Positions 47,600 through 58,735 of a DNA stretch of 64,000 nt are shown here, in pieces. The stretch covers positions 496,001 through 560,000 of the forward strand of contig JACDOX010000340.1 in NCBI GenBank assembly GCA_014549065.1, read 5' to 3'. The notes beneath the pieces are model-generated. The model was given only the letters and a program-made list of their open reading frames with translations, was not told the DNA's origin and searched no databases. Made by a program: the position numbers and the translations under genes. The stretch comes from Cardinalis cardinalis. Taxonomy: Eukaryota; Chordata; Aves; Passeriformes; Cardinalidae. Position 1 is the stretch's first letter; the number at the start of each line of letters is the position of its first letter.

Positions 47600-50500
47600 C
47601 GAATATACTTTAAAGCACTTAAGTGTAATGCTTTGTAAAATGAATAATCCATCACAAATAATTAGAGCTGTCCTTAGAGGACTTGGCTAGTCAGGAACAG
47701 ATGCGTTGTGTTTATCTTACTGGTTATGCATGGCCTGAAGAGTCAGTTTTTCTGAGAGAGGGTCTGACTTGGATGGTAGTTAGCAGCTCCAGAGGGTGTC
47801 AATGGACAGCCTGTTTAATGTCAAAGAAATCCACAAAGGAAGGCAAGATTCGAAAAAGAAGTAGCAAGCACTTTCTCAGCGGTTAAAGAGACATGTGACA
47901 AGCTATTTACTTTTTTTCCCCCATGCGTTATTCACTATTCAACTGGCAATTGCTAGTTTTCTGCAACACACTATCTTTTCTCTCATTGAGCTCCGCACCC
48001 AGTTCTATAATTAACTGGAACATCTTGCCCTCAGGTTGCAATTCCTTCCCGCTTTTAAACTAATTATGTACTTTTTAGTCCAACGGAAAACAAATTATTT
48101 TCCCCTTTCGCTACTTTTAAGCTAGGTTTGACTTTTCATACATTCCGAATATGCCTGACTCACTCTACTGTGTTGTGTTTGGATACTCAACAAAGGTTTG
48201 GAAATGGATCCTGGAAGGATTAGAATTTGACGTTCTTCACTCTCACTTCTTAAAAAGGTCTAATTTATCTACCAGTAACGTTCAAGGATCTCATAGACCT
48301 GTACAGGACAGAACACGTGAAATTTAAAGACGTGGAGAAATTGCAACCTGCATGAGGTCTGCCAAAATTCAAAGGAACTACATGGGGAATAAGAAACTAA
48401 AGTGAACAGAATCCTCTGTGTAGAAGCTTTGTGCATATGTATCACCAAATTTCAAAAGTGTTTTTAGTTCAAGCTAGATAAACAAGGTAGCGTCATCAAT
48501 CTTTGGATCTAGGTTACACAAATCTGCCGGACAGCATTCTGTTGTTGAAAAATCTGGAAGAAAAATTACACTAGTGATAGGGTGAAATGAGATAGATTAC
48601 TTTTTTCTGTCAGCAACATAATGAAAAAATGTCTTTAGGTTATGCTGTGTCAGTTTCATGAACAGATTACTCTATTAAGCAGTATTTTTTAAAATATTCA
48701 AAAGGTCATTAGGTCAGGTAATATTTAGAGGAAAGTGGACTAATGAACCAGCAGTACATACAGCCTGCGGTACAGAAACATTATAACAAGTTTTGGAATT
48801 TTTTTATGCACAGGCAAAGTAGAGCTGCAAAAATGAGACTGCAAATACAGATTTCCCACTAACAGATTGGTTGCACAAACACAGGATCCACTGGTGAAAG
48901 GAGGAATAATTCATGGTACTGGCTGTCCAAATCCACTTATGCCCTGTTAAGCCCTTTGCCTTGAGACAAGATGTAATTTTGTGTCTCTTGAACCTTAAAT
49001 GAATATCCCAAATTTCTTAGTGAGGAGTGGGAGATTGCAACTCCTTATACTAAACCGTGCGTAGAACACATACATATTCTCAGGCATAATTTCAGGCTGG
49101 CTATCTTGCAAGATGAGTTCGACTGTTTCCAAGACAAACCAAACATTGCAGGGCATGGGTGAAACGGTCCTGCTGGGATGACACAGGCAAAAACACCTCC
49201 AGACTTCAACTGTCAGTAGATTTCAGCTGGAAGAACTGGTCTGGGAAGCTCTGCTGCGGTGCTGGGGCAACACAGAAGTCTCCATATTGTTCTCTAAGTC
49301 GGGTCCTGCCTGAAAGCAAACAGGATGATAACAGTTTATCTGTGTTAACAGCGGTATGTTAAGAGTGCTATTAGGCACTGTTGACCTCTTCTCTTAACAC
49401 TTCTCAGCTGCTACAAAGGCTTGAACTTCTAAATAGCCATTAACAATTCAAAAGATCATTTTAAATTGTGCTTCTCCCTCCCCTGGAGGCAGCAATTTTG
49501 AAAAATGCCCTGGAGTTCAAACCCAGTGCACATATTGTCCTTAGTGTAGTATTTCAGAACCCTGGAATATATTTTCTCTTCTGAAGCATATTTTACTTTG
49601 ACTTCTGCATCTGGTCTATAAATAAAAAATAAACAGATAGAAAAAATATTAAAAGGGTGTTTAATCATATTTAAGTATTTCAACGAACCAATTTCTTGAT
49701 ATTCAAAGGAAAGAATTCTTTCTTTTAAAAGGTTTTCATGCTTCTATTTCTTTCAAATTGCATTCAGCACTCAAGAAATGACCTTTAATAGAATCATGCT
49801 GGGTGTTCCCATTGCATCAAGCAGAGAGATGCTGTATCATCTCTAGTGCACCTAAGGAACCAGTATGAGGGAGAGATTTAGCACAGTAACTTAGAATTCA
49901 ACCTCATTTTTCTTCAAGACTTTATCCTCCATGCTGGTCTCATTTTGGAAGATTTGCTCTTGCTGTAGACCTCCAGGATATTAGATCAAAACCTCAGTGT
50001 GTGCTTGCACCGCTTCTAAATCATCCACTCAACCAGAATTTATGTATGTAATTAAAGTAGTATTGTTTAGTGGAAGTGTATGAGTAGTGTATTTGCCATT
50101 CTCTCAGAGGAAGTATCAGCATCACACAAGCAAAAAAAAAAAAAATAAAACTCAACCAAAGCAAACAGACAAACAGAAAGTAAAAGTTAATGAGTAAGAA
50201 ATTTGCCCAAAAAGAGCTTGTATTATATAGCATTGCATGTCCTCGGCTAGGCCTTGTTACCTGTCCTAGATAAAAAGTACTTCTAGTACTAGTACACTAA
50301 ATTAAATGTACTCTGACTAGCATGCATCCTCTACCTCCCATGACGCTTTTGTGCTCTTAAGGAGCCCCTGACGCTAGAGGTGTTGTAAATTAGAGCATAA
50401 CCCTTAGCTCTGTTATTCCAAAAATAGAAGTTTGCTGAATTGTCAGTGTGACCAGGTGATGGTTTTTAAAAAAGGAAAAATAGGGCCATTTGCTGGCAGT

Positions 50501-52260
50501 TAAGACAGTCTTAAAGTGACTTCAAGTTAAATCTCTCATCAATGCTGCTGTTTTTCAAATCTAAGCAACTTGGACTCCAGTTGAAGGTACAGTGCTGTAT
50601 AAAAATGTTCAACCTCGCTTCGATGTTTCCAGCTCTATAAACCGTGCCAGTCGCCATTTTTACAGCAGTGAATCTTTGTTGTCTGCATAACGAGTGTCTC
50701 CATAGGGAACCAGACTGAGCACTGCGTATTGACAGTAAATTACCTTGGATCCCAATAACAATGAGTGATTTCTCATTAAATGTAAGGAATGTAAGTAGAA
50801 CTTTTTTACTCTCTCTTCATTCCTCAGCCAGTGAGGGTTCCCACTGCCTTCTACTTATCATCACCCTCTTGTAGTTCCAAGCTCCAGAAACCCTATTAAG
50901 TGTGCAAAGAAAGCAATAATCACACAGAAGAATAAGTTTTGTGTTATGAATATAGCTTTTCTTGTAGACAGACTCTAAACACTTTCTGAACTTTTGCTCA
51001 GGTTTTTTAGTTTTCTGATCTACAGCTGTCCTCTTTTTACTCCTTTTTAAATTCTTTATCATAAAGAAAATGTTAGTGTGTGTGCTGCTAGAGCTTAAAA
51101 ATCGACACTACACTTGCGTTTATACTGCACTGGCAGGATATCTCTACTTACTTACATAGAAAACAGTTCAAGAAGTAGGTAAGTAGCATTGTTTGGATTG
51201 CAACAGTAAGAAACAAATACACAACAGGCACTGAAGAAAAAAACAAACCATCAACTTCTCAAATTCTCACTTCACTTTTAAACAAGTAGTAATAGTTTAT
51301 GTTGGTTTATACCAAATTGTTTTGTTTTAAGAATACTCTCTGACCTGTAAGCACATTCACAGACCGAGTGCTAGTTACAAAAATTATTTCCTGTGATCTT
51401 TTGCGCTGATAACGTAATGCTTTCGTGGAGAACCAAATCCCTCAAACAGGACCGTCAGCCACTATCAAGATGGCACAGGACTCCCCATTGCAAGCATTGC
51501 AATGGCACCTTCACTGGATCAGATCAGACTCCTGAATTGTGTAATTGAGATAAATTTTTACAACCCTAGTGATCCTGCTAGATTCTAGTCCTATAAGCAG
51601 GATAGCTACCCTAATAAGGGCATAATAAATTCCTATGGGCTAATCTTGGCAGTGGACAAAAAACTATTCGACCTTATTATTCCTACATATGCTGGAACAG
51701 TTTCTAGTCGTTATTCAAATTTTCTTATCTATGCACATTTTGGCCCGGAGGAGCTCCCAGATTACTCTGTTCCTCCACTCAGGATATCCATTGACACATC
51801 TCAACGTGCAGGTAACACCTATCAACGTGTCTCAGCCCCCTATGGGGGCTGCCAGCATAACGCTCTGGGAATTCGGCACTTGGGGAGATCCAGTGTCAGC
51901 TAGGCACTTGCTTTGAGACAAAGCAAGCTAGGAACTCAGCGAAGTAATTTGTCACAAATGAGTCCACTCTCTCACCTGTACAGAAACAAGCTGTGAAGTT
52001 CCCGTGAAGCACTGCAGGTACACCCAGAGGCACGCCTTTGTATACACAGTCCTTGCAAATGCCACCTACACTACCACCAGAATTTCAGAAAGAATTTGAG
52101 TTTCTTCCTTATCACTATTATAAATTGATTTCCCGACGGTGTTGGTCAAACCTGCCTTTGCAGGAAGTGCAACAAGTGATTGGACCTGTAATTCACTTTG
52201 CTCCTCAGAGGTCTAGTTTTCACCATAGGAGTGATTGGCTGTCTTGTTGACTTACTGTAG
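47600..52260. other. Unique DNA with moderately raised CpG
   Basis: No gene is recognised. By eye, CpG runs at roughly 15-20 per kb in parts (about 12 in 47880-48540 and about 16 in 51350-52200), against about 1 per kb at 8-9 kb. Stretches such as 50560-50760 and 51640-52000 have high complexity and no repeats, and they look like candidate conserved non-coding elements. Open frames here (for example 51646-51903, 85 codons) show no known motif. Confidence 0.45.
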
Positions 52261-55200
52261 CATTTCATCCTACTGGGACAGAAATTCTGCAGAAAGGTAC
52301 AATTATTATAAAGTAAAAATAAACACGTGCCCAGGATTATTATTTTTTGTTTTTCAAATTTACACTGGTATTTGCCACAAGGTCAAACACGATAGCCCTC
52401 AAAGCCCTTGACTTTCCTCTGAGAAGTCTTTCCCCTCAAACTCATTGCTTTTGTTAAACATGCACTGCTTTTGCAGTGCTTTCATTCTGTGAAGATGCAG
52501 CTTTAGTTCAACTGGGAAGTATGCAAATATTTCATTTCTACTGTCACAGAAAAACGAGGAAGTGAAAAAAACCAAGAGAAACAAGGAAGAAAGTAAGTCT
52601 GCTCAAATTCATACTGATTTCAAAAGATCACAGAGGGAGAGCTGCAAGACAGAGTAAGAGCTGGAGATTTACTGGGCCAGAGTCTATGACAAGTAAGAAT
52701 GAAAAACTGAACTCAGAGCAAAGCCTGGGAGAAATGGAGGCAGCACCCGGCCACTCAGCCACCTCATTTACAGTAACTTTGTACAAACAAAACGATTTTT
52801 AAAAATGGAGATCCAGGGGTTTGTATCCACATCTCATCAAACTTGGCACCATTTTGATTTTTTTAAACTGCTTTTATCTTACTAAGAGCTTTTCACTGTC
52901 TGCTTTTCCCTTAAAAATGTAAGAGCAGCACCTGAGAATTTGGAGGGGAAATGCCCTTTTCATAAAAACAAGTTCCAAAGTCACACTCTCCAAGAAGAGT
53001 TTGTGTTGAGGGACAATTTTACCCACATAAAAAATTGTGTTTCTTTTTGTTTCTTCCCCAAGCCAGTAGTTTCTTCCCTTCACCCTTTGTTCTCAAGATG
53101 ATGTGGAGGTTATAGTTTATCTTTGACACTGGTATGACAATATTTCTAAAAACTCAATAGGCCATACTGCAAGCACCTGAAGCTTGTAAGTTATAGACAT
53201 CAACAAAAAAAAAAAGGTTTTGGCCCATGTTTTTTTCAAATATGGAAGGCACCTTTTTCACTCAGAGGAGTCAGAAGAGGGATAAGCAGGACTGGATAGA
53301 TAAATGTTAGGATATACAGCAAAATGTAACTACTTGCCAAAAATTTGTCAATGGTAACCATGGTCCTTTTCATTCACCTTTTCTCTGAGGTGCAGTTTAC
53401 TCAGGGTATGTATGAAAAATTGCTATTTGATTATCTCAATGCTTTTTAAATTTTTAACTGAAATGTTCTTGAAATCATAGCTGAGTAATATTAAAAAAAC
53501 TATACATAATGAATAGGATCAATTAAGAATGTAAAAATTTTGAATTTTTGAACTTTGCAGGTTCTAACTATGAAGTTGCTTCACACAGGTCAACAATGAA
53601 AAAAACCCAGCATGAATTTACTCCTTTTCAGATACCTTACTCATTTCTTCAAAGTCCTGCTCATCTTCTCTATGCACCTAGCAAATTATTAAGAATCACA
53701 TTGCTATATATTTGCCTGCTGTGTGTACAGTAAGCTGTGTTGTTTGTCAATATGTTTATATTACCCAAAAAACCTTCCTGGCTTTCACCAGTCTGTGTGC
53801 CAATTTCAGGGCAAATTGAGCATTGCTGTGCTCTTACTTGAAGAACAAAGAGGTTCTGAATGCTTTACCGTGTCATTAGGGTTTCATTGCAGAGTCACAT
53901 AGCAGCGGTAAGGTTTCATTTGCTAACAAAATATTTTACTTACTTGACACAGTATTCCATATCTTTGCCACTCAGACCTCTAAGCAAAAAGCTCAGCTGA
54001 AAGCCTCTCCTACTAACAAGATTTCTTGTTTCCTTCACCTGCATTAGAATACAAGGAAAAACACTCTGAGGCTGTGATAACATTATTCTCCCTTAAAAAT
54101 TTTCCAGGGAATGAGAGAAACCACCTTTCCCATGTTTTGAGGAAAGGATTCAAGAAAATAGCTGGTTATATTCAAACCTTTTTAAAAACATTGATTACAA
54201 AAGTTTATTCATTTTCTACATTTTGGTCATAGGTATGATGAAATAACAGTAGTTTGCTGTGTCAGCTCTACATAATATTGTAAAAATACCCAACACATTA
54301 ACATTAAATTTTCTTTAGTCTGTATGTGATAAATAGTTTCTGGTTTTCCAGATTGTTGTTTTAATACAATAGAATGCTTTTCTTCCCTAGTTTCTCAGGC
54401 CTGGCAACTGAAAAAGCAGCATTCTTTCCATAAATTAATAAACTTCTACCATTAAAAATGGAAGTGAGAAGCACCCAGGAAAATTATTCCTTCAAATGAA
54501 AATAAACTTCCTCCATGTATTTTTCACACTAGGAAAAATATAAATCTCATTTATATGTGAAATTCAGTGAGACAACTAGGCCTTTTGATTGGTCTTCCTC
54601 TAAATAAGACAAAGAGATTCCGGAGTTTATGCAGAAATAGTAGGATGGAACATAAAAGTTTCTTATCACTGTTCTTTGGAAACAACGCTAAGATTATTGC
54701 AAAACTTTTTTCTCTGCAATTCGTCAGTAGAATTTTGGCAATTCATATTTGTTTCAGCCTAGCAATTAATCCATTTTGTAAAAACACCCTAAAATTTAGG
54801 AATGTGTGTCTTTAATGCTTTCTCGCAGCCAAAAGAATCACATAAGAGGAAAACAGATGTCCAGGTTGATTATCATTTGAAATGGTGGCATGTGATATTC
54901 CTCAGACATGTAACATGTCTTGATACAAAAAAACATATCTTCAAGTAAGTATTGAAACTAACTAGAAACAGGAAGGGTTTAATGTCAATCAAACATTAAA
55001 TATAATTCTGACTGATCATGTCAAAATATATCAGTGAGTTATCCAATTTTCTTTAAATATATGGTCCCCTGTCCACCAAAAAAAATCAATAACAAAATTA
55101 TTTCATAGTTTTTATAGTGAGTTCAGGATTTTTCTTGGAGGTGTGGGCATTTTTGTTTTAAATGTGCTATGAATTTTCTAACATAAAATAAAATACAAAG

Positions 55201-56640
55201 GAGGAAACCACACTGAAATAATTGAATCAGTGTTATTCTGAGATTTTTTTAAATGAGAAAAACTGTTTTAAAAACTATTTAACGGGTTATCTAATGAGGA
55301 CAAGGAACTGTCTTGTAATAGTTAGGACAGTAGAACATTCTTCCATCCATGCAAATGCAGATAACAGATTTTAAGATTGCATAGACTGAATTTGAAAATT
55401 ATTCATTTTATTGTTTCCTCTACCTTCTTGTGGTAAAAGCATGTTTAAACTTGGAAGTGGGGGGGGAGAAGGAAGAAAGGAAGGGAAAAAGCAGCTGAGG
55501 TATGCAGAAATCAGCAGGCAATTGTATAAAAACTTGTTAAAGATATTTGCAGTTATTTCTTGCTGAAGAATATTGTGCAGAAAGAAGTAATTAGTCAAAA
55601 AAAGTCCTCTACTCACAGGGCAAATACAATTACCAATAAACAAGCTGATTTCAAAACCTGGGTCTCCAAAAATATTCTGAATACTGCAAACCTAAAATCA
55701 TTAAAAACCATGCACTCCTGGCCAAAAAATCCTGCTAGTCCTCCTCTTTGAGCAATAGTTATAATATTCAGAAAGCACATATTGCAACAGTATGATTTAT
55801 AATACTGTAAAACAGTTGGCAGATTACTCAGAAAGATGCATCATCTTATTTTTCATGTAATTGTTCGTTATTTTGAAGAATATATTCAGTCATGCCAATC
55901 CATTCTGGTTTTATACGTAAAACAAGGCACAGTTTTTTGCTTTTCACAAGGTGAGGCATAACTCATGACATTTTATATCTGCATGTAAAAAATTATGAAT
56001 GTAGGCAGCTAATGAACTCATAAATATACTTTGCTGTATCTCCAAGAAACAGAACACTGTCATTTTTGCTCTTAAAGGCAAAATTTTTATTCACACAAAT
56101 CCTGTCTGACATTGGTGTCTGTAATAGTGCTAGTGTTTTCAGGACTTACACAGAACAAGCTGTATACACAAAGTCCATAGTCAAAAAAAACATGGGTAAG
56201 AGGTCCAATTGATAGTTTTAAGAACACCTATTTTCAATACTGCAAATAGCAAGCCTGAAAAGTATCATAAATATTCTTCAGTTACAGGTGAGTAATCTGT
56301 GCACAGATAATCAAAAGACTCTGTGTCATGAAATACAGGATGCCAACTGAAAGCGGCTTTACCAGACTTGTCAGTTTTGAGTGTTATTCACATTCTCGAT
56401 TTTTTCTCCTGCTAGGGGAAGTCCCCAGCTACTGTGAAAAATAAAGCTATCATAATATCACAAAAATAATGGCTTGAGTAAACCTATTAAAAAAGGACAA
56501 AAATTTGTTGGCCTCTCAAAATCCGGACATGGAAGTTTTCATCCCATGCAAGTGAGGAAAGACAGAAGTCATATAAGTACACACATTTGCCTTTAGGACC
56601 ACCCAGAGATATACTGTGTAAACGATGTCTTTTGGGCCTG
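52261..56640. other. AT-rich unique DNA, no gene seen
   Basis: No recognised repeat or exon, apart from a pure purine run at 55459-55491 and several poly-A and poly-T runs. CpG drops back to low frequency. Confidence 0.5.
55459..55491. repeat. 33-base homopurine tract
   Basis: An uninterrupted run of G and A that starts with eight G. It is the kind of tract that can adopt triplex (H-DNA) structure if mirror symmetry allows. The opposite strand's translation is not a gene. Confidence 0.85.
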
Positions 56641-56643
56641 CAG

Positions 56644-56939
56644 GTGTCCTCCATTCTTGTCTCTGAAGGCCGTTTTCCATGCTGGCCAAAAGGGGCTGCG
56701 CTAGCAGGGCGAGAAGGTGGAGCTAAGTGGGAGTAAGGGTAATCTGAGAAGGCCTCCAGCTAACTTGACTTCAAGTGGTGCCGGTCCTGTAGATGGATTA
56801 ACCAGGTCCTGGCTGATTCTATCCTGTGCTGCAAGTAGCTTCCAATATTCCAACGTTCACCCAAAAACTCCATACCAGGCACATGGAGCTGACGGAGACC
56901 AACCGTGATCGCTCAGGAGCGCACAATTTGGCCTTCCAG
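56644..56939 (+). ncRNA. Candidate non-coding exon
   Basis: The interval is preceded by a plausible acceptor (tttgggcctgcag, ending 56643) and followed by a near-consensus donor (ccag then gtaagcgt, intron starting 56940). G+C is clearly above the flanks. All three frames contain a stop within the interval. The only ATG frame (56717-56908, 63 codons) closes before the donor, so if transcribed this would be a 5' UTR or long non-coding RNA exon. It could equally be an ordinary GC-richer stretch with chance splice-like words. Confidence 0.2.
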
Positions 56940-57338
56940 GTAAGCGTGGTTTCCGTTGCTTTCTGGGGAAGAGGAAGGAGTTAAAAACATTGAGCAATGT
57001 TGAATTCAGACCCCGAACAAAGAAAAAGCATTTTCTGCGCTCTGCCTGCAGGTATTTTACAACATTCTACGTGCTGATACCCTGCCAAAGTACGCGGCTC
57101 TTGTGAAAAAATGCTGAGCATAGTTGACTTATTCAGGAATATGCTCTCCTCAGTGGTATACAGCTAGCTTTGAAAAGTGTCCTGACTTGGTAACATTTCA
57201 TAGGCTGGTGGATCTCACAACTGGCTCCCATCTGCTCTATCAGTTGCTGATTTTTTCTGAGGATAGGTCATTTACAGTTCTGTAGAAGAGACGGTCAGCA
57301 TTATGCAGCAGACACATAACTCATCAAAGCAATTTCAA

Positions 57339-57372
57339 TATTTCAATAATATGAGTATTTCAATAATATGAG
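57339..57372. repeat. 17-bp perfect tandem duplication
   Basis: tatttcaataatatgag at 57339-57355 is repeated without change at 57356-57372. An identical duplicate implies a recent event. Confidence 0.95.
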
Positions 57373-57597
57373 AAAAATTATTAAGTAATAATGTAATCAT
57401 AGTGCTGCATAGCATTCTTCCACGCACAAAGTACACGCAATTGTCTTCTGCTCTCGAGAAGACTGCAAAGAGAAGGAGCCAACCCAGATGATTTTTGCAT
57501 TTTCTAGGCATAAAGTAATATTAACAGCCATTAAAAAAAACGCAGATTTCATAAGCGGAAGCACAAAGCCCCGCAAACAAAAAAACCTACCAAAAGT

Positions 57598-57617
57598 ATT
57601 TATTTATTTATTTATTG
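57598..57617. repeat. (TTTA)n simple repeat
   Basis: About five tandem units. On the minus strand it reads as repeated AATAAA, which mimics polyadenylation signals downstream of the open frame 57608-57865. That frame has no ATG (it would start with TTG), so it is not a gene. Confidence 0.9.
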
Positions 57618-58021
57618 TTTTCCAGTGCCCAGCATCCCTGTGCTTTCACTGGAATTAGAGCAGACACAAACAGAAACTTGCGAACTCGCAGCCGGGCTGG
57701 CTCTTTGTACTTGTTGCTGGAAGTAGAATAAGTCGGGGAGAGATAGTGGCTGTGAAATACTCTGAAGAGGGCTATATTAACAAAGCAGCTCCTTGCTCTC
57801 CTTTGCAGTCTCCGATCCTTACACTGCGCCTGATCTCGATGTGGGTATCTGCCGGCACTATCCAAATAACACAGAAGGCGCTTTGTAGATGCTAAGCATG
57901 TGGACTATTATATAACATCACCGATATTCAACTGCTCTGTAAATTTATTCATTGCGCTATTCGGACAGAGATGCCTGTCAGAAAATATTTACGGAATGTA
58001 GGCAAGAGAGTTAACTCTTAA

Positions 58022-58080
58022 AACGTGATAGCCCAGTGGTTAGGCCTTTCTCCTGAGTAATCAGAGCGCTCGCAACTCAT
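58022..58080 (+). repeat. tRNA-like stretch, possible ancient SINE head
   Basis: tagcccagtgg at 58029-58039 fits the RNA polymerase III box A pattern of tRNA genes. It is followed by ttagg and, at the expected distance, 'taatcagagcgctcgc', which resembles the anticodon-to-variable part of tRNA-derived SINE heads. A box B of the ggttcgaatcc type is not preserved, so it is not a tRNA gene. Some 130-200 bases upstream, 'gcgcctgatctcg' (57826-57838) and 'gctaagca' (57892-57899) recall 5S rRNA. This would fit a decayed AmnSINE1-type element (5S plus tRNA), but chance cannot be excluded. Confidence 0.25.
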
Positions 58081-58333
58081 CAGTGCTTCGGAGCAGATGG
58101 ATAAGCAATTTGAGCTTGAGTCTCCGTCAGTTCAAGTGAGCGAGATAAAAGGTTTTATCCTGTGTTTTCACACAAAATATGTGACTAAACTAGTGCCGTC
58201 CGCTTCCTAAATCTGTACTTACAAACTCAAAAAGGAGAGGAGTCCCTAGTTGCAAAAGCTTGGTGTTGAACTCTCTTAAGTGGCATAAGCTAAAAATCAC
58301 CTTTTCCTCAGAGATCTGTGTAGCACAGTATAG

Positions 58334-58349
58334 TAACCCGGGTTAACCC
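58334..58349. repeat. Overlapping palindromes
   Basis: taacccgggtta (58334-58345) and gggttaaccc (58340-58349) are both perfect palindromes and overlap by six bases. The second contains GTTAAC, the half-site core bound by HNF1-type factors. The pair lies inside the CpG-retaining block. Confidence 0.85.
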
Positions 58350-58686
58350 TCTGCCTTACGCAGCTGGCTTACCTGGGCCATTTTTATTTACTCCTGCACG
58401 GTCTTATCTCTGTTTCAATACGTAAGTCACTCCCTAGAAAAAATAAGACAGAGAAGGAAGTACGTAAAATTCTGTTTGTAAACAAATCGCAGTAAAAGCC
58501 ACTGTGAACCACCCAAAAACTAAACAGTGTCATCATGTCCCACTATTTCTTGTGTTTAAAGCTTTCCTTGCACAAAGAGTGAACATTTAATTCCTCTGAA
58601 ATAAATGGGTCTTTATGTATTAAGCAATGAGTATCTTACCTAAACCACAAAATATAAAAGTATTTTGGAAAAAGTGTCATTTAAAC

Positions 58687-58735
58687 CATTTTAAGTATCC
58701 ATATAGAGGTATCATTTTAAGTATCCATAGGTACT
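58687..58735. repeat. 26-bp imperfect tandem duplication
   Basis: cattttaagtatccatatag starting at 58687 is repeated starting at 58713 (cattttaagtatccatag), followed by ggta in both. The second copy lacks two bases. It falls within an open frame (58627-58824) that is otherwise featureless. Confidence 0.85.

Larger units (their letters stand above)
56640..58500. promoter_or_regulatory. CpG-retaining block, probable regulatory element
   Basis: I count 33 CpG between 57421 and 58500 (1,080 bases) and about 15 between 56640 and 57140. A control stretch of similar size at 8041-9000 has one. Overall G+C is only moderately raised, so this is not a classical CpG island. CpG persistence at moderate GC suggests germline hypomethylation or selective constraint, as in promoters and enhancers. 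Inside are a possible splice donor (56940), overlapping palindromes (58334-58349) and a tRNA-like stretch (58022-58080). No protein-coding frame with an ATG fits. Confidence 0.5.

Noticed and set aside
57608..57865. 85-codon minus-strand frame followed by AATAAA-like repeats
   Set aside because: It lacks an ATG (the nominal start is TTG) and the polyadenylation-like words belong to a simple TTTA repeat.
58022..58100. A functional tRNA gene
   Set aside because: Box A fits but no box B, acceptor stem or clear anticodon arm is formed. It is kept only as a possible SINE relic.
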